From NCBI RefSeq assembly GCF_003417535.1, contig NZ_QVLS01000006.1:1-64000 (forward strand): a stretch of 64,000 nt of DNA, in the 5' to 3' direction. The DNA is from Hydrogenophaga borbori (GTDB lineage Bacteria; Pseudomonadota; Gammaproteobacteria; Burkholderiales; Burkholderiaceae_C). The notes under the pieces were generated by a model that worked only from the letters and a program-made list of their open reading frames with translations, was not told where the DNA came from and did no database searches. Position numbers and translations under genes: made by a program. This document shows positions 63,918-64,000 of this stretch, piece by piece; within the stretch, counting starts at the first letter, position 1, and every line of letters starts with the position of its first letter.

Positions 63918-64000
63918 ATGAACCGACTCACCGAGCTGCTGGGCACGCGCTGGCCCCTGATCCAGGCGCCGATGGCGGGCGCGCAGGGCGCGGCCCTGGC
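63918..64000 (+). CDS. Nitronate monooxygenase-like protein, N-terminal fragment
   Basis: Only 27 codons are in the window (MNRLTELLGTRWPLIQAPMA), then the sequence ends. The GTRWPLIQAPMAGAQG pattern is the FMN-barrel start of nitronate monooxygenase (2-nitropropane dioxygenase) family proteins. Confidence 0.72.
   Translation, partial: MNRLTELLGTRWPLIQAPMAGAQGAAL

Overview
The window is a chromosomal segment of a very GC-rich betaproteobacterium. It is most likely Burkholderiales, family Comamonadaceae (Hydrogenophaga/Acidovorax-like). This rests on four things: the tRNA-Tyr/Gly/Thr-tuf block; the trp genes lying close to rpe-gph; the Gcr 'site-specific recombinase'-thiL-pgpA-pncC housekeeping run; and short GC-rich intergenic repeats that run into a protein tail of the GGSGSALAQS type. 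No tool was run. Family names come from motifs and recalled homologues.

Layout. 1-463: start of tuf and three tRNA genes, all on the minus strand. 527-7158: a tightly coupled minus-strand tryptophan operon (trpL leader, trpE, trpG, threonine aldolase, LysE exporter, trpD, trpC, ung). 7296-9141: two plus-strand genes that separate trpE from gph-rpe (9143-10491). 10607-18842: a plus-strand housekeeping run (apaG, gcr, thiL, two lipoproteins, pgpA, pncC, an AlkC-like repair protein, DUF3597, GST). 18896-24386: a UPF0149/SEC-C protein, a glutamate-synthase-like flavoprotein, and an RNA methyltransferase-PIN-YwqK operon. 24559-31744: rpoN-lptB-lptA, dsbA, a SPOR protein, argS and an ArgP-type regulator. 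31849-34905: a LysE/ArgO exporter with davB-davA (lysine to 5-aminovalerate). 34862-43582: LysR, CoA transferase, haloacid dehalogenase, malate synthase G with a clear terminator, a degenerate sensor-kinase-like protein, hemB and corA. 43586-48527: a small catabolic-looking cluster (HCCA-isomerase, dienelactone hydrolase, amidohydrolase, GST; divergent SDR and MaoC) and marC. 48550-64000: a catabolic island built around a homoprotocatechuate (hpa) meta-cleavage operon.

How the genes work together. The hpa block encodes ring cleavage (HpaD), semialdehyde oxidation (HpaE), isomerisation (HpaF), decarboxylation/isomerisation (two FAH-family HpaG halves), hydration (HpaH) and aldol cleavage (HpaI). 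A MarR repressor (HpaR) precedes it, with a perfect 16-bp palindrome immediately upstream. No HpaBC hydroxylase or HpaX permease is visible. A class A flavin monooxygenase, a tripartite-tricarboxylate solute-binding protein and a divergent LysR regulator sit upstream instead. The far end continues into a class II aldolase, a PanE-like reductase, a LuxR regulator, a Rieske oxygenase and an orphan TRAP binding protein.

The features most worth a second look are the apparently leaderless trpL with two Trp codons, the lysine export/degradation cassette with its divergent ArgP regulator, the degenerate kinase-receiver protein beside hemB, the HpaR operator, and the REP-like repeats that have become coding at two places. 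The only gene-free stretch longer than 300 bases is 6907-7295, which holds the trp leader, its promoter and a 12-bp palindrome.
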